Source of the DNA: Bacteroidota bacterium
GTDB taxonomy: Bacteria > Bacteroidota > Bacteroidia > Chitinophagales > Chitinophagaceae
Assembly (NCBI GenBank): GCA_018266555.1
Contig: JAFEAF010000001.1
Location: forward strand, 285,444 to 349,443
Direction: 5' to 3'
Length of the DNA stretch: 64,000 nucleotides
The notes beneath the pieces are model-generated. The model worked only from the letters and a program-made list of their open reading frames with translations, did not search any database and was not told the origin of the DNA. The first letter of the stretch is position 1. Every line of letters starts with the position of its first letter. This document shows positions 58,271 to 64,000 of the stretch, piece by piece. Position numbers and translations under genes: made by a program.

Positions 58271-59431
58271 TTATTTACCTGGAAGTTTGTTCGTGATTTT
58301 TTGTAATACCGGAATTGATAATATATAGATATAGGGAACTATACTCAGATAAAAACGATTATGCCAGTCATCACAGGTCAATATTACACTGCCCCACGTT
58401 ATTATTATGAGCGAACAGCAATACAGGAAACTGTATTTATTTTTTTTTACCCATTCACGGATGCTTGCCACAATAAGTGTGTAAAAAGGTAAAAAGTAAA
58501 GCCCAAGATATAAATTGTGCCCGAAACTATAATAGGATCTGAATAATCCCCAAAAGGCTTTAGAACGAAGCCATGCCAGCCTGAGGAATTGATCAAAGTT
58601 GTGGGTGATATAATAAAAAATACCAAAAATCGAGTTGGGGTTTTCAGATGTTCTAATATTTCGAAAGTGAAAGAGAGTTGGAACACCGCAAATAATGCTC
58701 TCATCCCGGAAAGGCAACATGAAATCTAATTCACCCCCGCTTCCTAAAACTATATTGAGAAAAATTAAAAAACCAACTGATATTGATATAACACTTAATA
58801 GTTTTAATGAAAGGGAAAAAGAATGGAAGAAACGAAAGAAAAGATAAATCGCCGCGGCAGGTATGAAGAAAAGTCCGGTTGGTCTTGTAAAAGTGATTAC
58901 AACAACAAATAAAAAAATAAGTATTGATTTTTTGAATGTCAGTTTTTCTAATTGAAGTAGGTAGCAGCTAAAAAGAATGGTAAGGCTATAGAAAAGTGAT
59001 TCGGTTTGCAACGCTGTGTTAAAGGATTGGTACGGAAAATTACAGATAAGAAAAAAAGTAAGGATGATTGCTGTGCTGTGACTGCCTGATTTTTTAATAA
59101 ATTTGAAAAAGATATACGTGGATAGCCCGTTAAAAAGGAGCTGTACAACAACTACAGATAGAAAACCTGTTTTTAATTTGAGTGCAGCTGCTATCAGGAA
59201 TATCTGAACAGAGTAAAGCCAATAATTTGGAGTGCTTACAGTTCCGTTTTGTAGAAAGTTCCAGGCTTCATTGATGTATTTTTTTGCTTCGAAGTCAGTT
59301 ACTATCCCAAATTGATAAATTACTACACTTTGAACTATGACCCAAATAAGAATAAGAGAAACTTCAGGAACATGGCCCGAAATAAATTTAACTAGAGCAA
59401 CTCTGGTAAATGGGGATTGCTTTTCATTCAT
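58271..59431 (-). CDS. Polytopic membrane protein, glycosyltransferase-like
   Basis: 386 residues with about nine to ten hydrophobic helices. Features include an early periplasmic loop (FEAKKYINEAWNFLQNGTV) with Asp/Glu residues before it, FFLICNFPYQSFNTALQTES, and VVITFTRPTGLFFIPAA. The TRPTG and QTESLFYSL stretches recall GT-C/PMT- or PIG-V-like lipid-sugar transferases, but no signature is decisive. It may act on surface polysaccharide, as the neighbouring acyltransferases do. Confidence 0.7.
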   Translation of the reverse strand: MNEKQSPFTRVALVKFISGHVPEVSLILIWVIVQSVVIYQFGIVTDFEAKKYINEAWNFLQNGTVSTPNYWLYSVQIFLIAAALKLKTGFLSVVVVQLLFNGLSTYIFFKFIKKSGSHSTAIILTFFLICNFPYQSFNTALQTESLFYSLTILFSCYLLQLEKLTFKKSILIFLFVVVITFTRPTGLFFIPAAAIYLFFRFFHSFSLSLKLLSVISISVGFLIFLNIVLGSGGELDFMLPFRDESIICGVPTLFHFRNIRTSENPNSIFGIFYYITHNFDQFLRLAWLRSKAFWGLFRSYYSFGHNLYLGLYFLPFYTLIVASIREWVKKNKYSFLYCCSLIIITWGSVILTCDDWHNRFYLSIVPYIYILSIPVLQKITNKLPGK

Positions 59432-59488
59432 CCAGGCAAAGATAAGAGCAAACCAAAACTAATCCCCGGCATGTATAGCACAACGAGC

Positions 59489-60631
59489 TTAGCTTGGATT
59501 AGTATCTTTTTTGGAAAAAGATAGTTCTAAACTTCCCGGAACGATCATTTCTTTCAGCTTTAATATTTTTTTCTCGAAAAAATGATAACTGATACTACTA
59601 ATAAGTAGGGCTACGAAGAAAGCTGAACATGCTATAAAAATATTTGCAGACAAAGGCGACAAACCTGATTTCTTCAGGGAGCTTAAAAAATAAATTCTGA
59701 ATAGCACCAGGACAGGTAAATGATAAATGTATAGCCCATACGAATTTTTTCCAATATAGGATAGTGGAGTAAATTCAAACAGGGTTTTGACAATCCTATT
59801 TTTATTTTCAATTGCCAAAACTATCAGGATACCGAAAAGAACTGAAATGCTTGTGTAACCTAAAAGCGAAAAATGTGGTATAGTAGTAAAGATTGTTTTT
59901 GAAATTATTGCGACAAGCAGGTGAAATACAATAAGCGCTAATCCTGATTTCAGGATTTTGATTTTAATATTTTCATTCGCAAACTTCCAGATAGCTATCA
60001 GGCTGCCTATACATAACCCATCCATTCGTGTATTAAATTGTAACCGGTAATTTATGTCGCTGTTTCCAAAGATCATCCATGTTGTAAACCGGAATAAAAT
60101 AAAACCGAATAGGATTAATAGGCATACCCGGGTCAGTAGTTTCGGTTTTTTAAAAATCAATATTAAAAAAGGCCAGAATATGTAAAAGTGTTCCTCAACA
60201 GATAAAGACCAAAAATGCCCCAAAATCTGGGTATCATGAAAAGGAGGATCGTGAAAAATCGGAAGCCAATTTTGTAAATAGAACCAAAGATAGAATTGAT
60301 AACTTTCGTAGTAGGAATACTGCTCCTTAAGTGACATACAATAAGGAGCCAAAATAAAAAATGCAATTAAGGCCAGATAATAGACAGGAAAGATCCGGAG
60401 GACTCTTCTAAGGTAGAATGTCTGAAGGTAATTTTTAGTTTTCTTTGTTGTAAGGAGGATTTCTGTGATAAGAAACCCTGATAAAACAAAAAACAGATCT
60501 ACTCCGGACTCACAAAATTTGGAATATGCTATAAAGCTGAAGTTGTGACTAAACAACACTAAAAGGATTACAAAGCCACGTATGCCATCCAAAGAATGGT
60601 AATAAACACGGCCTGGGGAAACTTGTTTCAA
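59489..60631 (-). CDS. Acyltransferase 3 (OafA-like) membrane protein
   Basis: About 380 residues. I place the start at TTG 60631 (MKQVSPGRVYYHSLDGIRG), because family members start about a dozen residues before LDGIRG; a TTG at 60691 would add 20. No ATG is in frame. Motifs: DGIRGFVILLVLFSHNF, GVDLFFVLSGFLITE, FYLRRVLRIFPVYYLAL with the Arg-Ile-Phe-Pro signature, LGHFWSLSVEEHFYIFWPF. Ten helices. It likely acylates a surface sugar. Gap to the upstream gene is 155 bases or more. Confidence 0.85.
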   Translation of the reverse strand: MKQVSPGRVYYHSLDGIRGFVILLVLFSHNFSFIAYSKFCESGVDLFFVLSGFLITEILLTTKKTKNYLQTFYLRRVLRIFPVYYLALIAFFILAPYCMSLKEQYSYYESYQFYLWFYLQNWLPIFHDPPFHDTQILGHFWSLSVEEHFYIFWPFLILIFKKPKLLTRVCLLILFGFILFRFTTWMIFGNSDINYRLQFNTRMDGLCIGSLIAIWKFANENIKIKILKSGLALIVFHLLVAIISKTIFTTIPHFSLLGYTSISVLFGILIVLAIENKNRIVKTLFEFTPLSYIGKNSYGLYIYHLPVLVLFRIYFLSSLKKSGLSPLSANIFIACSAFFVALLISSISYHFFEKKILKLKEMIVPGSLELSFSKKDTNPS

Positions 60632-60806
60632 AAAAACATTCTTTTGATTGTAGAAAAGCTTTCGGCATAAAGATAGCCTGTGAAAAATCAAATAAGTCCG
60701 GTTATATCAATATTCGACCATCATTTTCACTAAGTAAGCCCTTAAAATTGAAATTTACTTAATAGTATGTTTTTTAATAAGAGTTTTATAATTTAAAATT
60801 TCCCAT

Positions 60807-60814
60807 TATCTTTG
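60807..60814 (+). promoter_or_regulatory. -7 box of rpsU promoter
   Basis: TATCTTTG fits TAnnTTTG. TTTT stands where TTTG is expected 19 bases upstream. Start codon is 32 bases downstream. Confidence 0.5.
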
Positions 60815-60831
60815 CTCCCCTAAAAAATACC

Positions 60832-60840
60832 AAAGGAGGT
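60832..60840 (+). promoter_or_regulatory. Perfect extended Shine-Dalgarno of rpsU
   Basis: AAAGGAGGT, six bases before the ATG at 60847, is fully complementary to the 16S rRNA tail. None of the other starts I examined in this window has such a site. In Bacteroidota the anti-Shine-Dalgarno is normally hidden by bS21, bS18 and bS6, and rpsU (bS21) is among the few genes with a strong site, which suggests autoregulation. Confidence 0.85.
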
Positions 60841-60846
60841 ATCCAA

Positions 60847-61044
60847 ATGCTCATCATAGATTCGAAAGATTGCGAAAACATAGACAAAGCACTCAAAAAA
60901 TACAAGAAGAAATTTGAAAAATCCAAAGTGCTTTTGCAGTTACGGGAACGCCAAAGTTTTACGAAGCCTTCTGTAAGGCGACGCAATCAAGTTTTGAAAG
61001 CTGTCTATAAGCAAAAAATCGCCAGTGGTAAAATAGAAGAATAG
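60847..61044 (+). CDS. rpsU: 30S ribosomal protein bS21
   Basis: 65 residues, basic, with the family helices (MLIIDSKDCENIDKALKKYKK; then SKVLLQLRERQSFTKPSVRR). bS21 sits on the platform of the small subunit near the 16S 3' end. In Bacteroidota it helps sequester the anti-Shine-Dalgarno. Its own messenger carries a perfect Shine-Dalgarno six bases upstream, so low bS21 should free the rRNA tail and raise its own translation; that feedback is inference from the sequence and family knowledge. Single gene, followed by a hairpin at 61069. Confidence 0.95.
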   Translation: MLIIDSKDCENIDKALKKYKKKFEKSKVLLQLRERQSFTKPSVRRRNQVLKAVYKQKIASGKIEE

Positions 61045-61068
61045 TTATCAAATTGATTTAAGTTATTG

Positions 61069-61102
61069 GATAGCTGCAAAGTTTTATAGCTTTGCAGCTA
61101 TC
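61069..61102 (+). terminator. 13-bp hairpin between rpsU and the recombinase gene
   Basis: GATAGCTGCAAAG pairs perfectly with CTTTGCAGCTATC around TTTTATAG. Only a weak T-run (GTATTTTA) follows, so it may be a poor terminator or a leader structure of the recombinase gene, whose ATG is 8 bases further on. Confidence 0.55.
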
Positions 61103-61109
61103 GTATTTT

Positions 61110-62012
61110 ATGAAAGAACCTGTGTTCCCCGAAACTCAATCTTTTATTGATTACCTCCGTTTTGAAAAAAGGTATTCAATTCATACAGTCATTTCTTACC
61201 AAACAGACCTGGCTGATCTCTTTAGCTACTTAAACTCACAATTTGGTACCCAATCCCTGAAGCAGATTACCCAGGGATTTATAAGAAGCTGGTTAGCTAA
61301 TCTAAAAGAATCAGGCCTGACTTCAAAATCGATTAATAGAAAAATATCAAGTCTTCGCTCTTTTTTTAAATTTCTGCTTAAGAATGGGATCATTGATTCA
61401 TCTCCTATGGCAAATATAATTGCTCCTAAAATGAGTAAGCGTTTACCGGCTTTTATTAAAGAAGAAGATGCAAAACAGTTGATAGAATCCATGAATCATG
61501 CTTCCGAAGACTGGGAAAGTCTCAACGGTAAAATGCTGATCACTCTTTTTTATGCAACCGGAATGCGGCTCAATGAGCTGATCAGTTTAAAAGAAAAACA
61601 AATTGATTTTAACCGTTCTCAAATCAAAGTATTGGGAAAGGGTAATAAAGAACGCATCATCCCGCTGAACAAAGAAATTTGTGAAATTGTGAAAGAATAC
61701 CAGCGAATGAAAAAACAGGATTTTGATATTACAGGGGATTATCTGCTGGTTACCCCGAAAGGGAAAAAGATGTATTCCAAGTATGCCTATCTGTTAGTCA
61801 AAAAATATTTGAGTGAAGTAAAAACCCTTGATAAGAAAAGCCCTCATGTTCTTCGTCATACGTTTGCCACACATTTAATGAATAATGGTGCCGATCTGAA
61901 TGCTGTTAAGGAATTACTTGGTCATAGCAGCCTGGCCGCCACACAAATTTACACACATAATACAATTGAAAAACTCAGGGATATTTATAAAAAAGCTCAT
62001 CCCAAGGCTTAA
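61110..62012 (+). CDS. Tyrosine recombinase, XerC/XerD type
   Basis: 300 residues from the ATG at 61110. The N-terminal SAM-like domain (FIDYLRFEKRYSIHTVISYQ) binds DNA; the catalytic residues are Arg153 (GMRLNEL), His246 and Arg249 (SPHVLRHTFATHL), His272 (LGHSS) and Tyr281 (QIYTH). Length and order are those of the dif recombinases that resolve chromosome dimers. XerC versus XerD cannot be separated by eye; the annotation is by family. No integrase-associated att repeat or phage gene is nearby, so it is housekeeping rather than mobile. Confidence 0.93.
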   Translation: MKEPVFPETQSFIDYLRFEKRYSIHTVISYQTDLADLFSYLNSQFGTQSLKQITQGFIRSWLANLKESGLTSKSINRKISSLRSFFKFLLKNGIIDSSPMANIIAPKMSKRLPAFIKEEDAKQLIESMNHASEDWESLNGKMLITLFYATGMRLNELISLKEKQIDFNRSQIKVLGKGNKERIIPLNKEICEIVKEYQRMKKQDFDITGDYLLVTPKGKKMYSKYAYLLVKKYLSEVKTLDKKSPHVLRHTFATHLMNNGADLNAVKELLGHSSLAATQIYTHNTIEKLRDIYKKAHPKA

Positions 62013-62089
62013 TTTTTAACCACTCTACAATAAAATTTTTAATAATTTTTGATTAAATAAATTAAGAATTTTTGTAACTTCATCAGCAC

Positions 62090-62113
62090 CCTGCAGGTTA
62101 CTCATCCTGCAGG
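62090..62113 (+). other. Hairpin before hpf
   Basis: CCTGCAGG, itself palindromic, occurs twice with an 8-base loop (TTACTCAT), 57 bases before the hpf ATG. It could be a terminator for the recombinase gene or part of the hpf leader. Weak T-run (TATTTTA) follows. Confidence 0.4.
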
Positions 62114-62169
62114 TATTTTAACCTCAAAAGTTCTTTATTTATTGTTTCACCGTTTTAAATGCGATTTTT

Positions 62170-62469
62170 ATGAACGTAAACATTCAGACAGTTCATTTTG
62201 ATGCAGACAACAAGTTAACAGAGTACATCAGCCGCAAACTTCAAAAGCTGAATACTTTTAACGACCGCATCATTAAAGTAAATGTGTTTCTGAAACTCGA
62301 CAATGTTGCTCATGCCATTAAAGACAAAATCGCTGAGATCAGAGTACACGTACCCAGACATCATTTTTTTGTAAAATCAACAAGCAAATCATTCGAATCA
62401 TCATTTGATGATGCTTTCGATTCTGTAGTGACACTTATCAAACGAAAAAAAGAAAAACAATCCGCTTAA
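62170..62469 (+). CDS. hpf: Ribosome hibernation promoting factor (short form)
   Basis: 99 residues. HPF/YfiA domain: VNIQTVHFDADNKLTEYISR, LQKLNTFNDRIIKVNVFLKL, the AEIRVHVPRHHFFV strand and a FDSVVTLIKRKKEK C-terminal helix. It binds the 30S decoding centre in stationary phase and blocks translation; the short form lacks the C-terminal dimerisation domain. A strong terminator follows at 62478. Single gene, near translation genes rpsU, tRNAs and tuf. Confidence 0.93.
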   Translation: MNVNIQTVHFDADNKLTEYISRKLQKLNTFNDRIIKVNVFLKLDNVAHAIKDKIAEIRVHVPRHHFFVKSTSKSFESSFDDAFDSVVTLIKRKKEKQSA

Positions 62470-62477
62470 CTATTTTA

Positions 62478-62514
62478 AAGACTCCGGAATCCCGGGGTCT
62501 TTTTTCTTTTTGAT
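62478..62514 (+). terminator. Rho-independent terminator of hpf
   Basis: AAGACTCCGG pairs with CCGGGGTCTT (one T-G wobble) around AATC, followed by a T-run. It starts 8 bases after the hpf stop. Confidence 0.85.
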
Positions 62515-62534
62515 TGTCAGTAGAAAATCTCTTA

Positions 62535-62588
62535 CAAAATTTTGGGAATAGGTAAATTCCTTTACCTTTGCCTTCCCAAAATTTTGGG
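62535..62588. promoter_or_regulatory. Two phased AAAATTTT palindromes around the tRNA-tuf promoter
   Basis: CAAAATTTTGGG occurs at 62535-62546 and 62577-62588, exactly 42 bp apart (about four helical turns). The second copy is the centre of a 14-bp perfect palindrome CCCAAAATTTTGGG. The first contains the -33 TTTG, and the second lies at the expected start of transcription. The layout suggests a paired operator, though AAAATTTT tracts could also bend DNA. Confidence 0.5.
62541..62570 (+). promoter_or_regulatory. Promoter of the tRNA-tuf transcript
   Basis: TTTG (62541-62544), 18 bases, then TACCTTTG (62563-62570), close to the Bacteroidota consensus TTTG-N19-TAnnTTTG. It precedes the leader and tRNA cluster and is the best -33/-7 pair in this region. 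Confidence 0.65.
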
Positions 62589-62607
62589 TAGTTCTTTATT
62601 GTCTCAA

Positions 62608-62659
62608 CCGCCGTAGCCCGTAAGCCATATAGTTGGCTATAACGGATGAGCATAGGCGG
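62608..62659 (+). ncRNA. Nested hairpin in the leader of the tRNA-tuf transcript
   Basis: Three nested helices are readable: CCGCC (62608-62612) with GGCGG (62655-62659), CCGT (62618-62621) with ACGG, and AGCCA (62623-62627) with TGGCT, with the loop TATAGT. Between promoter and first tRNA this forms a compact leader element. It may be a processing signal; no known riboswitch class fits. Confidence 0.45.
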
Positions 62660-62670
62660 CATTTGAAATT

Positions 62671-62748
62671 GCCATTTTAGCTCAGTTAGTAGAATCCTGT
62701 ATATGCAGGATTAATCGGGAAGGTTGTTCGGAATAAGGCTAAAGTGAG
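62671..62748 (+). pseudogene. Decayed tRNA-Thr-like copy 1
   Basis: The 5' half matches the tRNA-Thr gene 95 bases downstream: GCCATTT for GCCACTT, then TAGCTCAGTTAGTAGA for TAGCTCAGCTGGTAGA (14 of 16). The middle has an AATCCTG/CAGGATT hairpin with a six-base loop instead of a true anticodon arm, and the 3' acceptor strand has decayed. I read it as a nonfunctional duplicate. Confidence 0.65.
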
Positions 62749-62765
62749 AATTTTTTAAAATAGAA

Positions 62766-62838
62766 GCCACTTTAGCTCAGCTGGTAGAGCAACTGATTTG
62801 TAATCAGTAGGTCGTTGGTTCGATTCCGACAAGTGGCT
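62766..62838 (+). tRNA. tRNA-Thr (anticodon UGU)
   Basis: 73 bases. Acceptor GCCACTT/AAGTGGC with discriminator T, D-arm AGCTCAGCTGGTAGAGC, anticodon stem ACTGA/TCAGT with loop TTTGTAA (anticodon TGT), T-arm GTTGG/CCGAC with TTCGATT. No encoded CCA. First intact tRNA of a cluster that ends with tuf. Confidence 0.95.
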
Positions 62839-62842
62839 CTAA

Positions 62843-62911
62843 GCCATTTCTGGAATTGAGAATCCCGATATAAGATCGGATAGGTCGTTAACTCAATCCT
62901 GACAAGTGGTT
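62843..62911 (+). pseudogene. Decayed tRNA-Thr-like copy 2
   Basis: The 3' half aligns with the preceding tRNA-Thr: from AGGTCGTT to the acceptor, 23 of 30 bases are identical and all seven differences are transitions. The acceptor still pairs (GCCATTT with AAGTGGT, two wobbles), but the D-loop GG is missing, the T-loop reads CTCAATC, and the anticodon arm has no U33. It is a nonfunctional tandem copy. Confidence 0.7.
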
Positions 62912-62917
62912 CAGAAA

Positions 62918-63000
62918 GGGCAAGTAGCCAAGTGGCCAACGGCAACAGACTGTAAATCTGTCCTCTTCGGAGTTCGGTGGTTCGAATCCATCCTTGCCCA
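62918..63000 (+). tRNA. tRNA-Tyr (anticodon GUA)
   Basis: 83 bases, class II with a long variable arm (CCTCTTCGGAG). Acceptor GGGCAAG/CTTGCCC, discriminator A, anticodon stem ACAGA/TCTGT with loop CTGTAAA (anticodon GTA), T-arm with GGTTCGAATCC. CCA is not encoded. Second intact tRNA of the cluster. Confidence 0.95.
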
Positions 63001-63093
63001 CTTCGGCCACCAAAGTTTTAATGAGGGTGGCTTGAAAAATAAAAAGTTCTTTTAAGAGTTAGTTCCGGCAAGCAACAACTTGAACGGATACAA

Positions 63094-63166
63094 GCGGAAG
63101 TAGCTCAGTTGGTAGAGCGACAGCCTTCCAAGCTGTAGGTCGCGGGTTCGAACCTCGTCTTCCGCT
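63094..63166 (+). tRNA. tRNA-Gly (anticodon UCC)
   Basis: 73 bases. Acceptor GCGGAAG/CTTCCGC, D-arm AGCTCAGTTGGTAGAGC, anticodon stem ACAGC/GCTGT with loop CTTCCAA (anticodon TCC), T-arm GGGTTCGAACCTC. It is followed by an 8-bp spacer hairpin (CTGCAGGT/ACCTGCAG at 63191-63212), probably a processing spacer. Confidence 0.95.
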
Positions 63167-63318
63167 CAGACTGAGCGTTTGAAAATAGGACTGCAGGTCA
63201 GTCCACCTGCAGCGGATGATTTTCCGCTTTGATGAAACCGGTCATGCAAGTCAAACAAGTCGAACAGTTCAGGAATTGATTTGACTTTTGTGACTCACTG
63301 ACTTCAATGACTGGAAAA

Positions 63319-63390
<72 letters not shown>

Positions 63391-63535
63391 CTCATAGCTG
63401 CCCACAGAAAAAAAAGAACAAGTGTGCGACGCAACAATGTTAAATTAAAAAACTGTTGCCGGGTACATAAAAATAAATTTGCTGAAGCATAAAGCTGATA
63501 GCTGATTTTTAAAACACAACACAAAAACGATAAAG

Positions 63536-64000
63536 ATGTCTAAAGAGACTTTTAAGAGGGATAAACCTCACGTAAACGTTGGCACAATCGGTCACATTGA
63601 CCATGGTAAAACAACATTAACAGCAGCTATTACTTCCATTTTAGCTAAAAAAGGTATGGCTGAAGCGAAGAAGTATGATGAAATTGATGCTGCTCCTGAA
63701 GAAAAAGAACGTGGTATTACTATCAATACAGCACACGTAGAATATCAGACAGCTACCCGTCACTACGCTCACGTTGACTGCCCTGGTCACGCTGACTACG
63801 TTAAAAATATGATTACCGGTGCAGCCCAGATGGACGGCGCTATCCTTGTAGTTGCTGCTACAGATGGCCCTATGCCACAAACAAGGGAGCACATCCTGCT
63901 TGCACGCCAGGTAGGTGTACCCCGCATGGTGGTATTTATGAACAAGGTTGACCTTGTTGATGATCCTGAATTGCTGGAACTGGTTGAAATGGAAATTCGT
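63536..64000 (+). CDS. tuf: Elongation factor Tu, N-terminal part (cut by window edge)
   Basis: 155 codons to the window end, from the ATG at 63536 ([19 protein letters not shown]). G1 GHIDHGKT (19-26), the switch I ERGITIN, G3 DCPGH and G4 NKVD are all present, so the GTPase domain is intact as far as it goes. EF-Tu delivers aminoacyl-tRNA to the ribosome. It closes the promoter-leader-tRNA cluster, a common arrangement in which tRNAs and tuf share a transcript. No Shine-Dalgarno precedes it. Confidence 0.97.
   Translation, partial: MSKETFKRDKPHVNVGTIGHIDHGKTTLTAAITSILAKKGMAEAKKYDEIDAAPEEKERGITINTAHVEYQTATRHYAHVDCPGHADYVKNMITGAAQMDGAILVVAATDGPMPQTREHILLARQVGVPRMVVFMNKVDLVDDPELLELVEMEIR

Noticed and set aside
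61110..62012. Integrase of a mobile element
   Set aside because: It has the length and motifs of XerC/XerD, and no phage, plasmid or att site is nearby.

Overview
The window reads as a chromosomal segment of an AT-rich Bacteroidota genome, most likely from the Chitinophagaceae or a near relative. The reasons are a PorV/PorU-type pair of the type IX secretion system, repeated -7 boxes of the form TAnnTTTG, almost no Shine-Dalgarno sequences (rpsU being a striking exception), a WbpE/Ugd/UXS/TviB/RfbC sugar cluster, and a CcmB/CcmC/CcmD heme-export cluster. The family assignment is inference; the phylum is well supported.

Region by region. 1-8.5 kb: two lipoproteins (one cut by the window edge), an AraC regulator, a ClC antiporter with CBS domains, a DUF1801 protein and its small partner, a secreted protein, and two small membrane proteins. 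8.6-12.3 kb: ssb, an Ldh_2-type dehydrogenase, aspartate kinase and a small membrane protein. 12.4-20.8 kb: a TPR histidine kinase and NarL-type regulator, divergent from three secreted proteins (Met-rich/TPR, LamG-like/OmpA, unknown). 20.9-25.2 kb: queA with a structured leader, a fused two-domain oligopeptide ABC ATPase, AMP nucleosidase, and a solitary HsdR N-terminal domain protein. 25.3-30 kb: a LolA-like protein, then a minus-strand run tdk, ccmB, ccmC, ccmD and glutamate dehydrogenase. 30-37.3 kb: a conserved unknown protein, KDO transferase, and a five-gene plus-strand nucleotide-sugar operon. 38-42.8 kb: a damaged sugar-acid region, with an SDR stub, a 38-bp perfect palindrome and a beheaded esterase followed by an intact hydroxyacid dehydrogenase and FGGY kinase. 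43-48.6 kb: tRNA-Gln, a Tat-exported aminotransferase fold protein, an APC permease, an SGNH hydrolase, an alpha/beta hydrolase and tyrS. 48.8-55 kb: PorV-like and PorU-like type IX genes. 55-60.7 kb: two membrane acyltransferases, hscA and a polytopic membrane protein. 60.8-64 kb: rpsU, a tyrosine recombinase, hpf, then a translation locus with promoter, structured leader, four tRNAs and tuf.

The most distinctive observations are the tRNA-Thr(UGU) gene sandwiched between two decayed tRNA-like copies, the paired AAAATTTT palindromes bracketing the promoter of the tRNA-tuf transcript, the rpsU Shine-Dalgarno, the deletion-like junction at 38.3 kb, and the GC-rich structured leader of queA. I saw no CRISPR array, prophage, intact insertion sequence or rRNA gene.
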